Assembly (NCBI GenBank): GCA_023416315.1
Contig: JAEZIA010000006.1
Span: 1-8,270, forward strand
From: Actinomycetes bacterium
GTDB lineage: Bacteria; Actinomycetota; Actinomycetes; Mycobacteriales; Mycobacteriaceae
Reading direction: 5' to 3'
DNA: 8,270 bases
A model generated the notes under the pieces. The model saw nothing but the letters and a program-made list of their open reading frames with translations. It had not been told where the DNA came from and did no database searches. Within the stretch, counting starts at the first letter, position 1. Each line of letters starts with the position of its first letter. A program made the position numbers and the translations under genes. Shown one piece after another: positions 1 to 6,076 of this stretch.

Positions 1-525
1 GAAGAAGACGAGCCCGACACCAAGAACGTGCCGCTGCCCGGCGTCAGCGCCGATTCGGAGGCGCGGGTGCTGGCGGTGTCGGGGACCACCACCGCGGTGT
101 ATCTGCCCTCGCCGCAACCGCAGGTCGTCGTGTACGACGACACCGGTACCAAGATCGCCAGCACCCTGCTGAAAAAGCCACCGGTACTTGCCAATCCGGC
201 CCAGGCGGTCACCCGCACCGGCGACCTGTTCACCTGGTGGACCGGTGACAGCGTGGAGGTCTTCGACGCCAAGCTGTCCTACCGCTACACGATTCAGGCC
301 TCCGAGGCCGTCGGCCCGCTGGGTCCCGGCGCGATGATGGCCGGGCGGCTGCTGATCCCGTTGACCAACGGCATCGGCGTATACGAGCCGAACAGCGGCA
401 CTTTCGAACGCGTCATCGCCGTCACGCATCCGGCCGGCTCGGGACCGGTGGTCCCCACCGTCACCGGCTCGATGGTGATCGAGCAGCGCGGTGACACCCT
501 CGCCGCGTTCGGCGCGAAAACCTAG
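1..525 (+). CDS. Beta-propeller-like protein, C-terminal part (Rv3212-type)
   Basis: The reading frame is open from the first base and ends at TAG 523-525, so the window holds about the last 174 codons of a gene that starts upstream. The GTG at position 28 is in frame but is not a credible start, because acidic coding sequence (EEDEPDTKN) precedes it. The protein has short repeated beta-strand units of the type 'VVVYDDTGTKIAS', 'VEVFDAKLSYRY', 'IGVYEPNSGTFERV' and 'LAAFGAKT', which resemble the blades of PQQ/WD-type propellers. There is no catalytic motif. Its place next to the ParA gene matches the alanine/valine-rich conserved protein Rv3212 of M. tuberculosis, as I recall it, whose function is unknown. 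A membrane anchor, if any, would lie in the missing N-terminal part. The stop overlaps the stop of the convergent ParA gene within one CTAG. Confidence 0.8.
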   Translation, partial: EEDEPDTKNVPLPGVSADSEARVLAVSGTTTAVYLPSPQPQVVVYDDTGTKIASTLLKKPPVLANPAQAVTRTGDLFTWWTGDSVEVFDAKLSYRYTIQASEAVGPLGPGAMMAGRLLIPLTNGIGVYEPNSGTFERVIAVTHPAGSGPVVPTVTGSMVIEQRGDTLAAFGAKT

Positions 526-1322
526 ACCTCGGGAGTGAAGGTCGGCAACGCCTTGCCGGACTTCCAGTGCTTCAGCAATGCGGCAGCCAGATCGCGATAC
601 GCCATGCCGCCCTTGCTCTTTCGGCCCGCCAACACCGACGACCCGGATGCGCTGGCCTCGGCGAAACGCACCGTCCGCGGGATCGGCGGCGCCAGCACCG
701 GAAGGTTGTAACGGTCGGCGACGTCGAGCAGGACGTCCCGGCTGTGCGTGGTGCGCGAGTCGTACAGCGTGGGCAGCGCACCGAGCAGCTTGAGGTTCGG
801 GTTGGTGATCTGCTGCACATCGTCGACGGTGCGCAGGAACTGCCCGACGCCGCGGTGCGCGAGCGTCTCGCACTGCAGCGGCACGATCACCTCGTCGGCC
901 GCGGTGAGCCCGTTGAGCGTGAGCACCCCCAGCGACGGCGGACAGTCGATGATCACCACATCGAACTGATCGAGCTTGTCCAGCGCGCGTTTAAGGGCGT
1001 ACTCGCGGCCGGCCCGCATCAGCAGCATGGCCTCCGCGCCGGCCAGGTCGATGTTGGCCGGCAACAGCGTCATGCCTTCGGCCGTATCCACCAGCGCCGC
1101 GTTGGGTTCGACATCGCCGAGCAGCACCTCGTGCACCGACACCGGCAGCTTGTCCGGATCAGTGCCCAGCGAGAACGTCAAACAGCCCTGCGGGTCGAGG
1201 TCGACGAGCAAGACACGCTTGCCCGCATCTGAGAAAGCCGCCCCCAAAGACGCGACCGTGGTTGTCTTGGCCACCCCACCCTTTTGGTTGGCGACCGCCA
1301 ATACTCGGGTCACGACGACCAT
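522..1322 (-). CDS. Orphan ParA/Soj-family ATPase (Rv3213c-type)
   Basis: This 266-residue protein is a cytoplasmic P-loop ATPase of the ParA/MinD superfamily, which forms nucleotide-dependent dimers that position DNA or protein cargo. The deviant Walker A motif KGGVAKTT is at residues 14-21, the A' motif LLVDLDPQG follows near residue 40, and the Walker B motif VVIIDCPPS is near residue 122. The motif has Ala where the commonest form has Gly (KGGVGKTT); both ATP-contacting lysines are present. There is no parB partner beside it, so it is probably not the chromosomal partition ParA and its cargo is unknown. The start is uncertain: ATG 1322 gives 266 residues (the length I recall for Rv3213c), while GTG 1313 gives 263 and has an AAGG sequence about 9 nt upstream. 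It is divergent from the phosphatase gene, with 70 bp between the two starts. Confidence 0.9.
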   Translation of the reverse strand: MVVVTRVLAVANQKGGVAKTTTVASLGAAFSDAGKRVLLVDLDPQGCLTFSLGTDPDKLPVSVHEVLLGDVEPNAALVDTAEGMTLLPANIDLAGAEAMLLMRAGREYALKRALDKLDQFDVVIIDCPPSLGVLTLNGLTAADEVIVPLQCETLAHRGVGQFLRTVDDVQQITNPNLKLLGALPTLYDSRTTHSRDVLLDVADRYNLPVLAPPIPRTVRFAEASASGSSVLAGRKSKGGMAYRDLAAALLKHWKSGKALPTFTPEV

Positions 1323-1378
1323 CCTTGCAGGTTCTGCTCGGATGCGTCCCGGCTGCCACGGCGCGCCTGGTCATCGGG

Positions 1379-1384
1379 CAGAAT
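1379..1384 (+). promoter_or_regulatory. Putative -10 box of the phosphatase-entC-GNAT operon
   Basis: CAGAAT ends 8 nt before the GTG at 1393. That spacing puts the transcription start on or next to the start codon, giving a leaderless mRNA. There is no Shine-Dalgarno sequence before the GTG, which agrees. The box differs from mycobacterial TANNNT at its first base, and no clear -35 box is visible. Confidence 0.4.
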
Positions 1385-1392
1385 CAGTGGGC

Positions 1393-2004
1393 GTGAGTGT
1401 CGGCACGCATCGGTTGGTCCTGCTTCGGCACGGCGAAACGGAGTGGTCCAAGAGCGGCCAACACACCAGCACCACCGACCTCGAACTCACCGAGCACGGA
1501 CGCGAGCAGGCCACACTGGCCGCCCTGACCCTGGACCACCTCGGATTGGCCGATCCGCTGGTGGTCAGCAGCCCCCGTAAGCGCGCATTGGACACCGCCG
1601 AGTTGGCCGGCCTGACCGTCGACGAGGTGTCCCCGCTGCTCGCCGAATGGGACTACGGCGACTACGAGGGGCTGACCACCCACCAGATCCGCACCGATAC
1701 GCCGGGCTGGCTGCTGTGGACCTACGGTTGCCCGGGCGGCGAGAGCGTCGATCAGGTGAGCATGCGCGCCGATCAGGCGGTGTCCTACGCGCTGGAGAAC
1801 ATGGTCGACCGGGACGTGGTGTTCGTCGGCCACGGGCACTTCTCCCGCTCGGTGGTGACCCGCTGGGTCGAACAGCCGCTGCGCGAAGGCGCCCGCTACG
1901 GGTTCGGCGCGGCGTCAGTGGCGGTGTGCGGCTTCGAGTACGGCCTGCGGCAGCTCTCCGCGCTGGGCATGACCAGCCACCGCGAGCCGGTCACCGGGAC
2001 GTGA
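1393..2004 (+). CDS. gpm2: Histidine phosphatase superfamily protein (Rv3214/Gpm2-type acid phosphatase)
   Basis: This 203-residue cytoplasmic enzyme is annotated as phosphoglycerate mutase in many genomes, but the M. tuberculosis homologue Rv3214 was characterised as a broad acid phosphatase. The N-terminal RHGET motif holds the phospho-accepting His13. Arg62 lies in SSPRKRA, the acid/base Glu85 is in AEWDYGDYEG, and the second active-site histidine is His147 in VGHGHFSR. It lacks the long insertions of the dPGM mutases, and its length equals the 203 residues I recall for Rv3214, which argues for phosphatase activity. I chose GTG 1393 because it leaves the usual 8-10 residues before RHGE; GTG 1387 is an alternative, and the longer open frame upstream is antisense to the ParA gene. 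It is the first gene of a three-gene operon, and its TGA overlaps the entC start. Confidence 0.9.
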   Translation: MSVGTHRLVLLRHGETEWSKSGQHTSTTDLELTEHGREQATLAALTLDHLGLADPLVVSSPRKRALDTAELAGLTVDEVSPLLAEWDYGDYEGLTTHQIRTDTPGWLLWTYGCPGGESVDQVSMRADQAVSYALENMVDRDVVFVGHGHFSRSVVTRWVEQPLREGARYGFGAASVAVCGFEYGLRQLSALGMTSHREPVTGT

Positions 2005-3098
2005 TGACGCATCCGTCGTTCGTGCTGAGCGGTCCCGCCGGAACCGTCGTCGCCGAGGGGATCAACAGCGGCTACGCCGACGTCGCGGCGGCATCGGCCG
2101 CACTGGCCGACGGTTCCGCGGAGCTGGTGGTCGGTGCGCTGCCGTTCGACATCCGCAGCAACGCGGCGCTGTTCTCACCTACGGCGGTGACCGTCGGCGA
2201 GCCGATGCCCGCCTGGTCGTCGACGGCACTGCCGCAAGTGCGGATCGACGCGATGCTTCCGGCACCTGAGGAACATCGGGCGCGCATCCGCGCCGCCTTG
2301 GACCGTCTCACCGCACCCGAAAGTGCTTTGCAGAAGGTCGTTTTGGCCCGCGCACTGCGTCTGGTCGCCGACGGCACACTTGACGAGCGGACGATCCTGC
2401 ACCGGCTGCTGGCCGACGACGCCGAGGCCACCGCGTACTTCGCCGACCTGTCGGTCGCCGGCGGCGACTACACCGGCACCGCGCTGGTGGGCGCCAGCCC
2501 CGAGCTGTTGGTCGCCCGATCCGGTGAATGGGTGACGTGCCAGCCGTTCGCCGGCTCCGCGCCGCGCTCCCCCGACCCGCAGGTCGATGCCACAAACGGC
2601 ACCGCGCTGGCCGAGTCGGGCAAGAACCGGCACGAGCACCAACTCGTGGTCGACACCATGCGGGTCGCGCTGGAGCCGTTGTGCGCCGAGCTCGACATCG
2701 CGCCGGAGCCGCAACTGAGCCGCACCGCCGCGCTCTGGCATCTGTCCACCCCGATTCGCGGACGGCTGCGCGACACCGCAACCACCGCAATCGATTTGGC
2801 GCTGGCGCTGCATCCCACCCCGGCGGTGGGCGGGGTGCCGACGCACGACGCGGTGGATCTGATCGCGCAGCTGGAGGGTGACCGCGGCTTCTACGCCGGT
2901 GCGGTCGGTTGGTGCGACGCCCGCGGCGACGGGCGGTGGGTGGTGGCGATCCGCGGTGCCCAACTGGCAGCCGACCGGCGCAGCGCCCTGGCCCAGGCCG
3001 GCGGCGGAATCGTCGCCGAATCCGATGCCGACGACGAAGTCGCGGAGACCACAACGAAATTCAAGACAATCCTGTCAGCGTTGGGAGTGCAGCAATGA
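2004..3098 (+). CDS. entC: Isochorismate synthase EntC (Rv3215-type)
   Basis: This 364-residue protein belongs to the chorismate-binding (MST) family and converts chorismate to isochorismate, a precursor of menaquinone and, in some organisms, of salicylate or catechol siderophores. The general-base lysine is Lys111 in LQKVVLARALRL, and the acidic residue matching the general acid of EntC/MenF is Glu167 in GASPELL. The substrate-site stretches QPFAGSAPR, HPTPAVGGVPT and RGFYAGAVGWCDARGDGRW follow in family order. The absence of a lyase-associated neighbour favours an isochorismate synthase over a salicylate synthase, but sequence alone cannot exclude the latter. ATG 2004 overlaps the preceding TGA by 1 nt; GTG 2001, one codon earlier, is equally possible. 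The stop TGA overlaps the ATG of the GNAT gene in an ATGA, so the three genes are probably translationally coupled. No mycobactin genes are next to it, which makes a menaquinone role more likely. Confidence 0.92.
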   Translation: MTHPSFVLSGPAGTVVAEGINSGYADVAAASAALADGSAELVVGALPFDIRSNAALFSPTAVTVGEPMPAWSSTALPQVRIDAMLPAPEEHRARIRAALDRLTAPESALQKVVLARALRLVADGTLDERTILHRLLADDAEATAYFADLSVAGGDYTGTALVGASPELLVARSGEWVTCQPFAGSAPRSPDPQVDATNGTALAESGKNRHEHQLVVDTMRVALEPLCAELDIAPEPQLSRTAALWHLSTPIRGRLRDTATTAIDLALALHPTPAVGGVPTHDAVDLIAQLEGDRGFYAGAVGWCDARGDGRWVVAIRGAQLAADRRSALAQAGGGIVAESDADDEVAETTTKFKTILSALGVQQ

Positions 3099-3571
3099 CT
3101 ATCCGGATGGCCCGCCCCGGCGACGAGGCCGAGATCGTCGCGATGATCCGCGAACTCGCCGAGTTCGAGAACTCCACCGATCAGTGCACAGTGACCGAAA
3201 GTCAGATCACCGCAGCACTTTTCGGTGACAACCCGCCTGCGTCCTGCCACCTGGCCGAGATCGACGGCGAGGCCGCCGCCGTCGCGCTGTGGTTCCGGAC
3301 CTTCTCCACGTGGGACGGCGTTGCCGGCATCTACCTAGAAGACCTGTTCGTCCGCGACAAGTTCCGCCGCCGGGGCCTGGCCCGCACCCTGCTGGCGACG
3401 CTGGCCAAGGAATGCGTCGACAACGGCTACACCCGGCTGGCGTGGGAGGTGCTGGACTGGAACGTCAACGCCATCGCCCTCTACGACGCGGTCGGCGGCA
3501 AGCAGATGTCGGAATGGATCAACTACCGGGTGAGCGGGCCCGAGCTGGCGGCTCTGGCCGCCGAGGCCTAG
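3095..3571 (+). CDS. GNAT acetyltransferase, SSAT/thialysine acetyltransferase-like (Rv3216-type)
   Basis: This 158-residue single-domain GNAT enzyme transfers acetyl from acetyl-CoA to an amine. The acetyl-CoA pyrophosphate loop is R91-x-x-G94-x-A96, preceded by YLEDLFVRDKF on strand beta4. The C-terminal WNVNAIALYDAVGG contains Tyr130, the usual general acid. The two stretches YLED-(L/F)FV and WN-x-x-(A/S)I-x-(L/F)Y match, as I recall them, spermidine/spermine N1-acetyltransferase and its thialysine/diamine relatives, so a small polyamine, lysine analogue or related amine is the best substrate guess. The ATG overlaps the entC stop by 4 nt. The stop lies within a CTAG shared with the convergent membrane-protein gene. 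Family assignment is firm; the substrate is inference. Confidence 0.87.
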   Translation: MTIRMARPGDEAEIVAMIRELAEFENSTDQCTVTESQITAALFGDNPPASCHLAEIDGEAAAVALWFRTFSTWDGVAGIYLEDLFVRDKFRRRGLARTLLATLAKECVDNGYTRLAWEVLDWNVNAIALYDAVGGKQMSEWINYRVSGPELAALAAEA

Positions 3572-3954
3572 CCGGCCCGCGACGCCCAGCGCAGCGCAGG
3601 CGGGCTGAACAGCATGGCCAGCACCACGATCGCCACCCCGCCCATCGCGATCGCGTACGCCAGCTGGTGCCCGGCGACGATGTACCAGGCCACCGGCAGC
3701 AGCAGCAGGTTGGCGAACACCGCGATGCCTCTGCCCCACCGCCGCCCGGTGGTCAGTGCCCAGCCGGCGGCCAGGACGCCGCCACCCATCACCGCGAACC
3801 AGGCCGCGGTGCCGAACCCGTTGACGATGTGCTGATCGGCACCGGCCAATCCGCGCACCACCAGCACCACGGCCACGATGATCGCGACCACACCTTCGGC
3901 GGCCGCGACGAAGCCGGCGTAGCGGACCACGGGCGGGAGAATGGATTCGGTCAC
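3568..3954 (-). CDS. Small four-helix membrane protein (Rv3217c-type)
   Basis: With the GTG at 3954 as start the protein has 128 residues and four predicted transmembrane helices, at about 12-34, 46-68, 74-94 and 97-117, joined by short charged loops such as TTGRRWGRG. No enzymatic motif is visible and the function is unknown; its place corresponds to Rv3217c. An ATG at 4014 would give 148 residues but adds an Arg-rich, non-hydrophobic leader overlapping the acyltransferase gene by 38 nt, so I reject it. The GTG is not ideal either: a GGAGG abuts it with no spacing. Translation may instead be coupled to a tiny upstream ORF (see 3951-3980). It lies 22 nt downstream of the acyltransferase stop, so it is probably in the same operon. 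Its stop shares CTAG 3568-3571 with the GNAT gene. Confidence 0.78.
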   Translation of the reverse strand: MTESILPPVVRYAGFVAAAEGVVAIIVAVVLVVRGLAGADQHIVNGFGTAAWFAVMGGGVLAAGWALTTGRRWGRGIAVFANLLLLPVAWYIVAGHQLAYAIAMGGVAIVVLAMLFSPPALRWASRAG

Positions 3955-3980
3955 CTCCGTAAGGTAACCGGTCGACTCAT
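3951..3980 (-). CDS. Candidate 9-residue coupling ORF
   Basis: ATG 3980-3978 forms an ATGA with the acyltransferase stop, and a GGAG lies 5 nt upstream. The frame reads MSRPVTLRR and stops at TGA 3953-3951, which overlaps the GTG start of the membrane protein as GTGA. Terminating ribosomes from the acyltransferase could therefore hand over to this mini-ORF and then to the membrane-protein start. This is seen in the sequence but its translation is inference. It could be chance, since ATGA and GTGA are common in GC-rich DNA. Confidence 0.3.
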   Translation of the reverse strand: MSRPVTLRR

Positions 3981-4882
3981 GCCGACTCCGGGCGCGCCGC
4001 CCGAGACCAGGCAAGTGGATTGAGTCCGCGGTACGGATCCGTTTCCCGCAGGCTCAGCAGATCGTCGAGGATCTGCTCGAGCGCGGCCTGGGTGCGCCGC
4101 TTCACCTCGTCGGCCCAGTCCGCCGCGTCGATGCCCAGCGGTGTCGTGGTGTCGATGGGCGTACCGAAACGCAGATACATCCGCTCGGGTCTCGGGATCA
4201 GCGTCGGCCCGATTCCTCGCATCAGCGGCATCGCCATGTCGTCGCGGCCACTGAACCGACTGGTCAACGCCTGGCTGAAGCGTCCCCACGCACCGTCGCG
4301 CGATGTGAGGCTCCGATAGACGTCGTCGCCGCCGACGAGCCCGACCGGCACGATCGGATAGCCGGTTTCCACGGCGATGCGGGCGAAGCCGGACCGGCCC
4401 TGCCAGCGCAGGGTGTATTCCTCACCCTTGAACTTTGGGATCTCGCGGCCGCCGCCGGGAAACACCAGGACAGTCTGGTCGTGTCGCATCAGTTCGCGCG
4501 CGGTCTCCGGGGCCCCGACCACCCCACCGAAGGCCGCCATCAGGTCGGCGGGCAGCCCGCGGACCTGACCGAACTGCCGGTCGGCCAGCGGGCGCACCCG
4601 CACGCCGATCTCGCGCCGTACGGCGTAGGGGATCAGCAGGATCTCCGCGCTTCCCATCTGAGTGTGGTTGCCCACCAACAGGAATCGCCCATCGCGAGGG
4701 AGGTTGTCCAGCCCGTCGATGTACGGCCGCCACAGGTCGACCACCGGGTCGATGCTGTCGGCGACGGCCCCGAGCACCCGCTTCAATGCGCGCACCCGCG
4801 GCGGGTGGTCCATGACGGCGGCCAACTCGGCCTCTCCTCGACTGTTCACGATCACGATCCTGTCGTTCGCCGCTTTACTCAC
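3977..4882 (-). CDS. DGAT/PlsC-superfamily acyltransferase
   Basis: This 301-residue protein belongs to the lysophospholipid acyltransferase-like superfamily and resembles the TMEM68/phytyl-ester-synthase branch, which esterifies diacylglycerol or other alcohols. The catalytic block is VGNHTQMGSAE (His73). The family's second block is VFPGGGREIPKFKGEEY, with FPGGGRE at 141-147, followed by LRWQGRSGFARIA and the GYPIVPVG strand. The classic HX4D acid is absent: the residue at +5 is Ser78 and the nearest acid is Glu80 at +7. There is no signal peptide or obvious transmembrane span, so it is probably a peripheral membrane enzyme. The start is GTG 4882, with no Shine-Dalgarno sequence; a shorter start at Met24 is possible. 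It is divergent from a TetR gene with a palindromic operator between them, and is followed by the small membrane-protein gene. The lipid substrate is unknown. Confidence 0.85.
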   Translation of the reverse strand: MSKAANDRIVIVNSRGEAELAAVMDHPPRVRALKRVLGAVADSIDPVVDLWRPYIDGLDNLPRDGRFLLVGNHTQMGSAEILLIPYAVRREIGVRVRPLADRQFGQVRGLPADLMAAFGGVVGAPETARELMRHDQTVLVFPGGGREIPKFKGEEYTLRWQGRSGFARIAVETGYPIVPVGLVGGDDVYRSLTSRDGAWGRFSQALTSRFSGRDDMAMPLMRGIGPTLIPRPERMYLRFGTPIDTTTPLGIDAADWADEVKRRTQAALEQILDDLLSLRETDPYRGLNPLAWSRAARPESA

Positions 4883-4883
4883 A

Positions 4884-4899
4884 AACGAACTAGTTCGTT
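4884..4899. promoter_or_regulatory. Perfect 16-bp palindromic operator in the acyltransferase/tetR gap
   Basis: AACGAACTAGTTCGTT is an exact inverted repeat, centred between 4891 and 4892 and filling half of the 34-bp gap between the two divergent starts. It sits just upstream of the TATACT -10 box of the TetR gene and just downstream of a TAGTAT box facing the acyltransferase. A repressor bound here would block both directions. Size and symmetry fit a TetR-family dimer, so the neighbouring TetR is the probable ligand, regulating itself and the acyltransferase operon. The site is seen; the binding is inferred. Confidence 0.75.
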
Positions 4900-4902
4900 C
4901 TC

Positions 4903-4908
4903 TATACT
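4903..4908 (+). promoter_or_regulatory. -10 box of the tetR gene, leaderless start
   Basis: TATACT matches mycobacterial TANNNT and ends 8 nt before ATG 4917, which predicts transcription starting at or next to the A of the ATG. No ribosome-binding site is present, as expected for a leaderless mRNA. No good -35 box is visible; that position falls at the edge of the palindrome. Confidence 0.6.
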
Positions 4909-4910
4909 AC
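4905..4910 (-). promoter_or_regulatory. Putative -10 box for the acyltransferase operon
   Basis: Read on the minus strand, these bases are TAGTAT, which fits TANNNT. A start about 7 nt downstream would be near 4898, at the edge of the palindrome, leaving a leader of about 15 nt before GTG 4882. The box overlaps the TetR -10 box on the other strand, so the two promoters probably compete. No -35 box is evident. Confidence 0.4.
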
Positions 4911-4916
4911 CCGTTC

Positions 4917-5495
4917 ATGAGGAGCACCTCGGAGCTGCGGGACCACATCCTGACCGCCGCGCGCGGCGAGTTCGCGCGGTACGGATTCGCCGGGGCTCGG
5001 ATCGACCGCATCGCCGCGGCGGCCAACGCCAGCAAGGAACGGCTCTATGCCCATTTCGGCGACAAGGAGGCGCTGTTTCGTGAGGTCCTCGCTGCCGATG
5101 TCCGCGAGTTCTTCCAGGCTGTCACCATGCGCCCCGATGCGGTCCCCGAATTCGTCGGCGACCTATTCGACCAGCAAGTGCGCCGGCCCGAGCACCACCG
5201 GATGGTGGCCTGGGCGCATCTTGAGGGGTTGACCCTCGAGGAGCCCACCGCCGACGGACAGCCGCTCCCGGAGTTGGCCGTCGCCGCGATCGTCGAGGCT
5301 CAGGCCAGCGGGTACGTCGACCCGTCGTGGGATCCGCGTGATCTTCTCATCCTCCTGTTCGGGATCGCATTGGCGTGGGCACACTTCCCAGATCCCGCCG
5401 CCTCGACCGACTCGGCGCCGATACTGGCGCGCCGTCGTGCCGCGGCGGTCGAGGCAGCTACCCGCGTGGCCTCCCCCGCCACTCACCAGAATTGA
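4917..5495 (+). CDS. TetR/AcrR-family transcriptional regulator
   Basis: This 192-residue protein has the standard TetR N-terminal DNA-binding domain. Helix 1 begins at LRDHILTAARGEFARYGF (residues 7-24), and the helix-turn-helix covers about 29-48 (IDRIAAAANASKERLYAHF), followed by the conserved GDKEALFREVL. The C-terminal domain (about 60-185) is all-helical and would bind an effector; it includes QVRRPEHHRMVAWAHLEGL, typical of one common TetR ligand-domain type. The effector cannot be read from the sequence. ATG 4917 is the right start because it leaves 6 residues before helix 1; the open frame continues upstream only as antisense of the acyltransferase. It is divergent from the acyltransferase across a 34-bp gap holding a 16-bp palindrome, so autoregulation and control of the acyltransferase operon are likely. 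The stop is 16 nt from the convergent GtrA stop. Confidence 0.93.
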   Translation: MRSTSELRDHILTAARGEFARYGFAGARIDRIAAAANASKERLYAHFGDKEALFREVLAADVREFFQAVTMRPDAVPEFVGDLFDQQVRRPEHHRMVAWAHLEGLTLEEPTADGQPLPELAVAAIVEAQASGYVDPSWDPRDLLILLFGIALAWAHFPDPAASTDSAPILARRRAAAVEAATRVASPATHQN

Positions 5496-5511
5496 ACGGC
5501 CGCAGCGAGAT

Positions 5512-5931
5512 TCATCGCCGAAACACCACCCACCGCATAGCGCAGTACATATAGACCGCCTCGCAGGCACCGGCGGCGAGACGGGCCAGGTGGTATTCGA
5601 CGCCGAGTGCGCGAAGCGCGCTGGAGACTCCGAGGATGAACGCCAGGTAGTTGATCACCACGATGACGACGTAGACGGCCACCTGCGGCCCGACCGCACC
5701 GTGCGAGGCGAAGTTCACCACCCGGTTGAGCACATAGCTCACCGCGAAGGCACACACGTACGCCGTCGTCACCGCCACCACGAACGGCATGTGCAGCACA
5801 CCGTGCAGCACTGTGAGCACCAGCAGATCCAGCGCGAAGGTTCCGGAGTTGATCGCTGCGAATCCCAGAAATGTCGGTGGCACAATGGAATTCAGGCCGA
5901 ATGGCAATTGAGCGACCACCACGCCGCACAC
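5512..5931 (-). CDS. GtrA-family membrane protein
   Basis: GtrA-family proteins are small four-helix membrane proteins that are thought to help move polyprenyl-phosphate-linked sugars across the membrane for cell-surface glycosylation. Hydrophobic segments lie at about residues 21-43, 48-68, 83-103 and 114-133. Two family signatures are visible: the Asn-Arg pair after helix 2 (YVLNRVVNF) and the C-terminal MRWVVFRR. The start is uncertain. GTG 5931 gives 139 residues; GTG 5922, GTG 5919, TTG 5907 and GTG 5883 are also in frame, and none has a Shine-Dalgarno sequence. The longer open frame to 6291 is antisense to the lipid-kinase gene and is rejected. No glycosyltransferase is next to it, although GtrA proteins are often paired with one. 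The 3' end is convergent with the TetR gene. Confidence 0.82.
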   Translation of the reverse strand: MCGVVVAQLPFGLNSIVPPTFLGFAAINSGTFALDLLVLTVLHGVLHMPFVVAVTTAYVCAFAVSYVLNRVVNFASHGAVGPQVAVYVVIVVINYLAFILGVSSALRALGVEYHLARLAAGACEAVYMYCAMRWVVFRR

Positions 5932-6062
5932 CCGGCGGAAGCTGCCGACGGCACTGGACGGACTCGACTCGGACCCCACGACCACGGCGCGAGCATCCCA
6001 CCGGCAGCTGTCGTCTTGATGATCGGCAGGCAAACACTTCGAAGCAAGACCGCACACCCGAT

Positions 6063-6068
6063 TAGGCT
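6063..6068 (+). promoter_or_regulatory. -10 box of the lipid-kinase gene, leaderless start
   Basis: TAGGCT fits TANNNT and ends 8 nt before GTG 6077, so transcription should begin at or beside the start codon. There is no ribosome-binding site. The remaining 5932-6062 stretch, upstream of both divergent genes, shows no clear -35 box, repeat or palindrome. Confidence 0.5.
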
Positions 6069-6076
6069 GATGGCTC

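Noticed and set aside
976..1392. Long N-terminal extension of the phosphatase frame
   Set aside because: It lies antisense within the ParA coding sequence, has low-complexity Ser/Arg content, and the family motif RHGET needs only about 10 residues before it.
1647..2003. N-terminal extension of the entC frame
   Set aside because: It overlaps the phosphatase gene in another frame and is Arg-rich; EntC homologues start near the overlap at 2004.
2175..2963. Long minus-strand open frames across entC
   Set aside because: They are Arg/Ala/Gly-rich shadows of a GC-rich gene, with no family motif.
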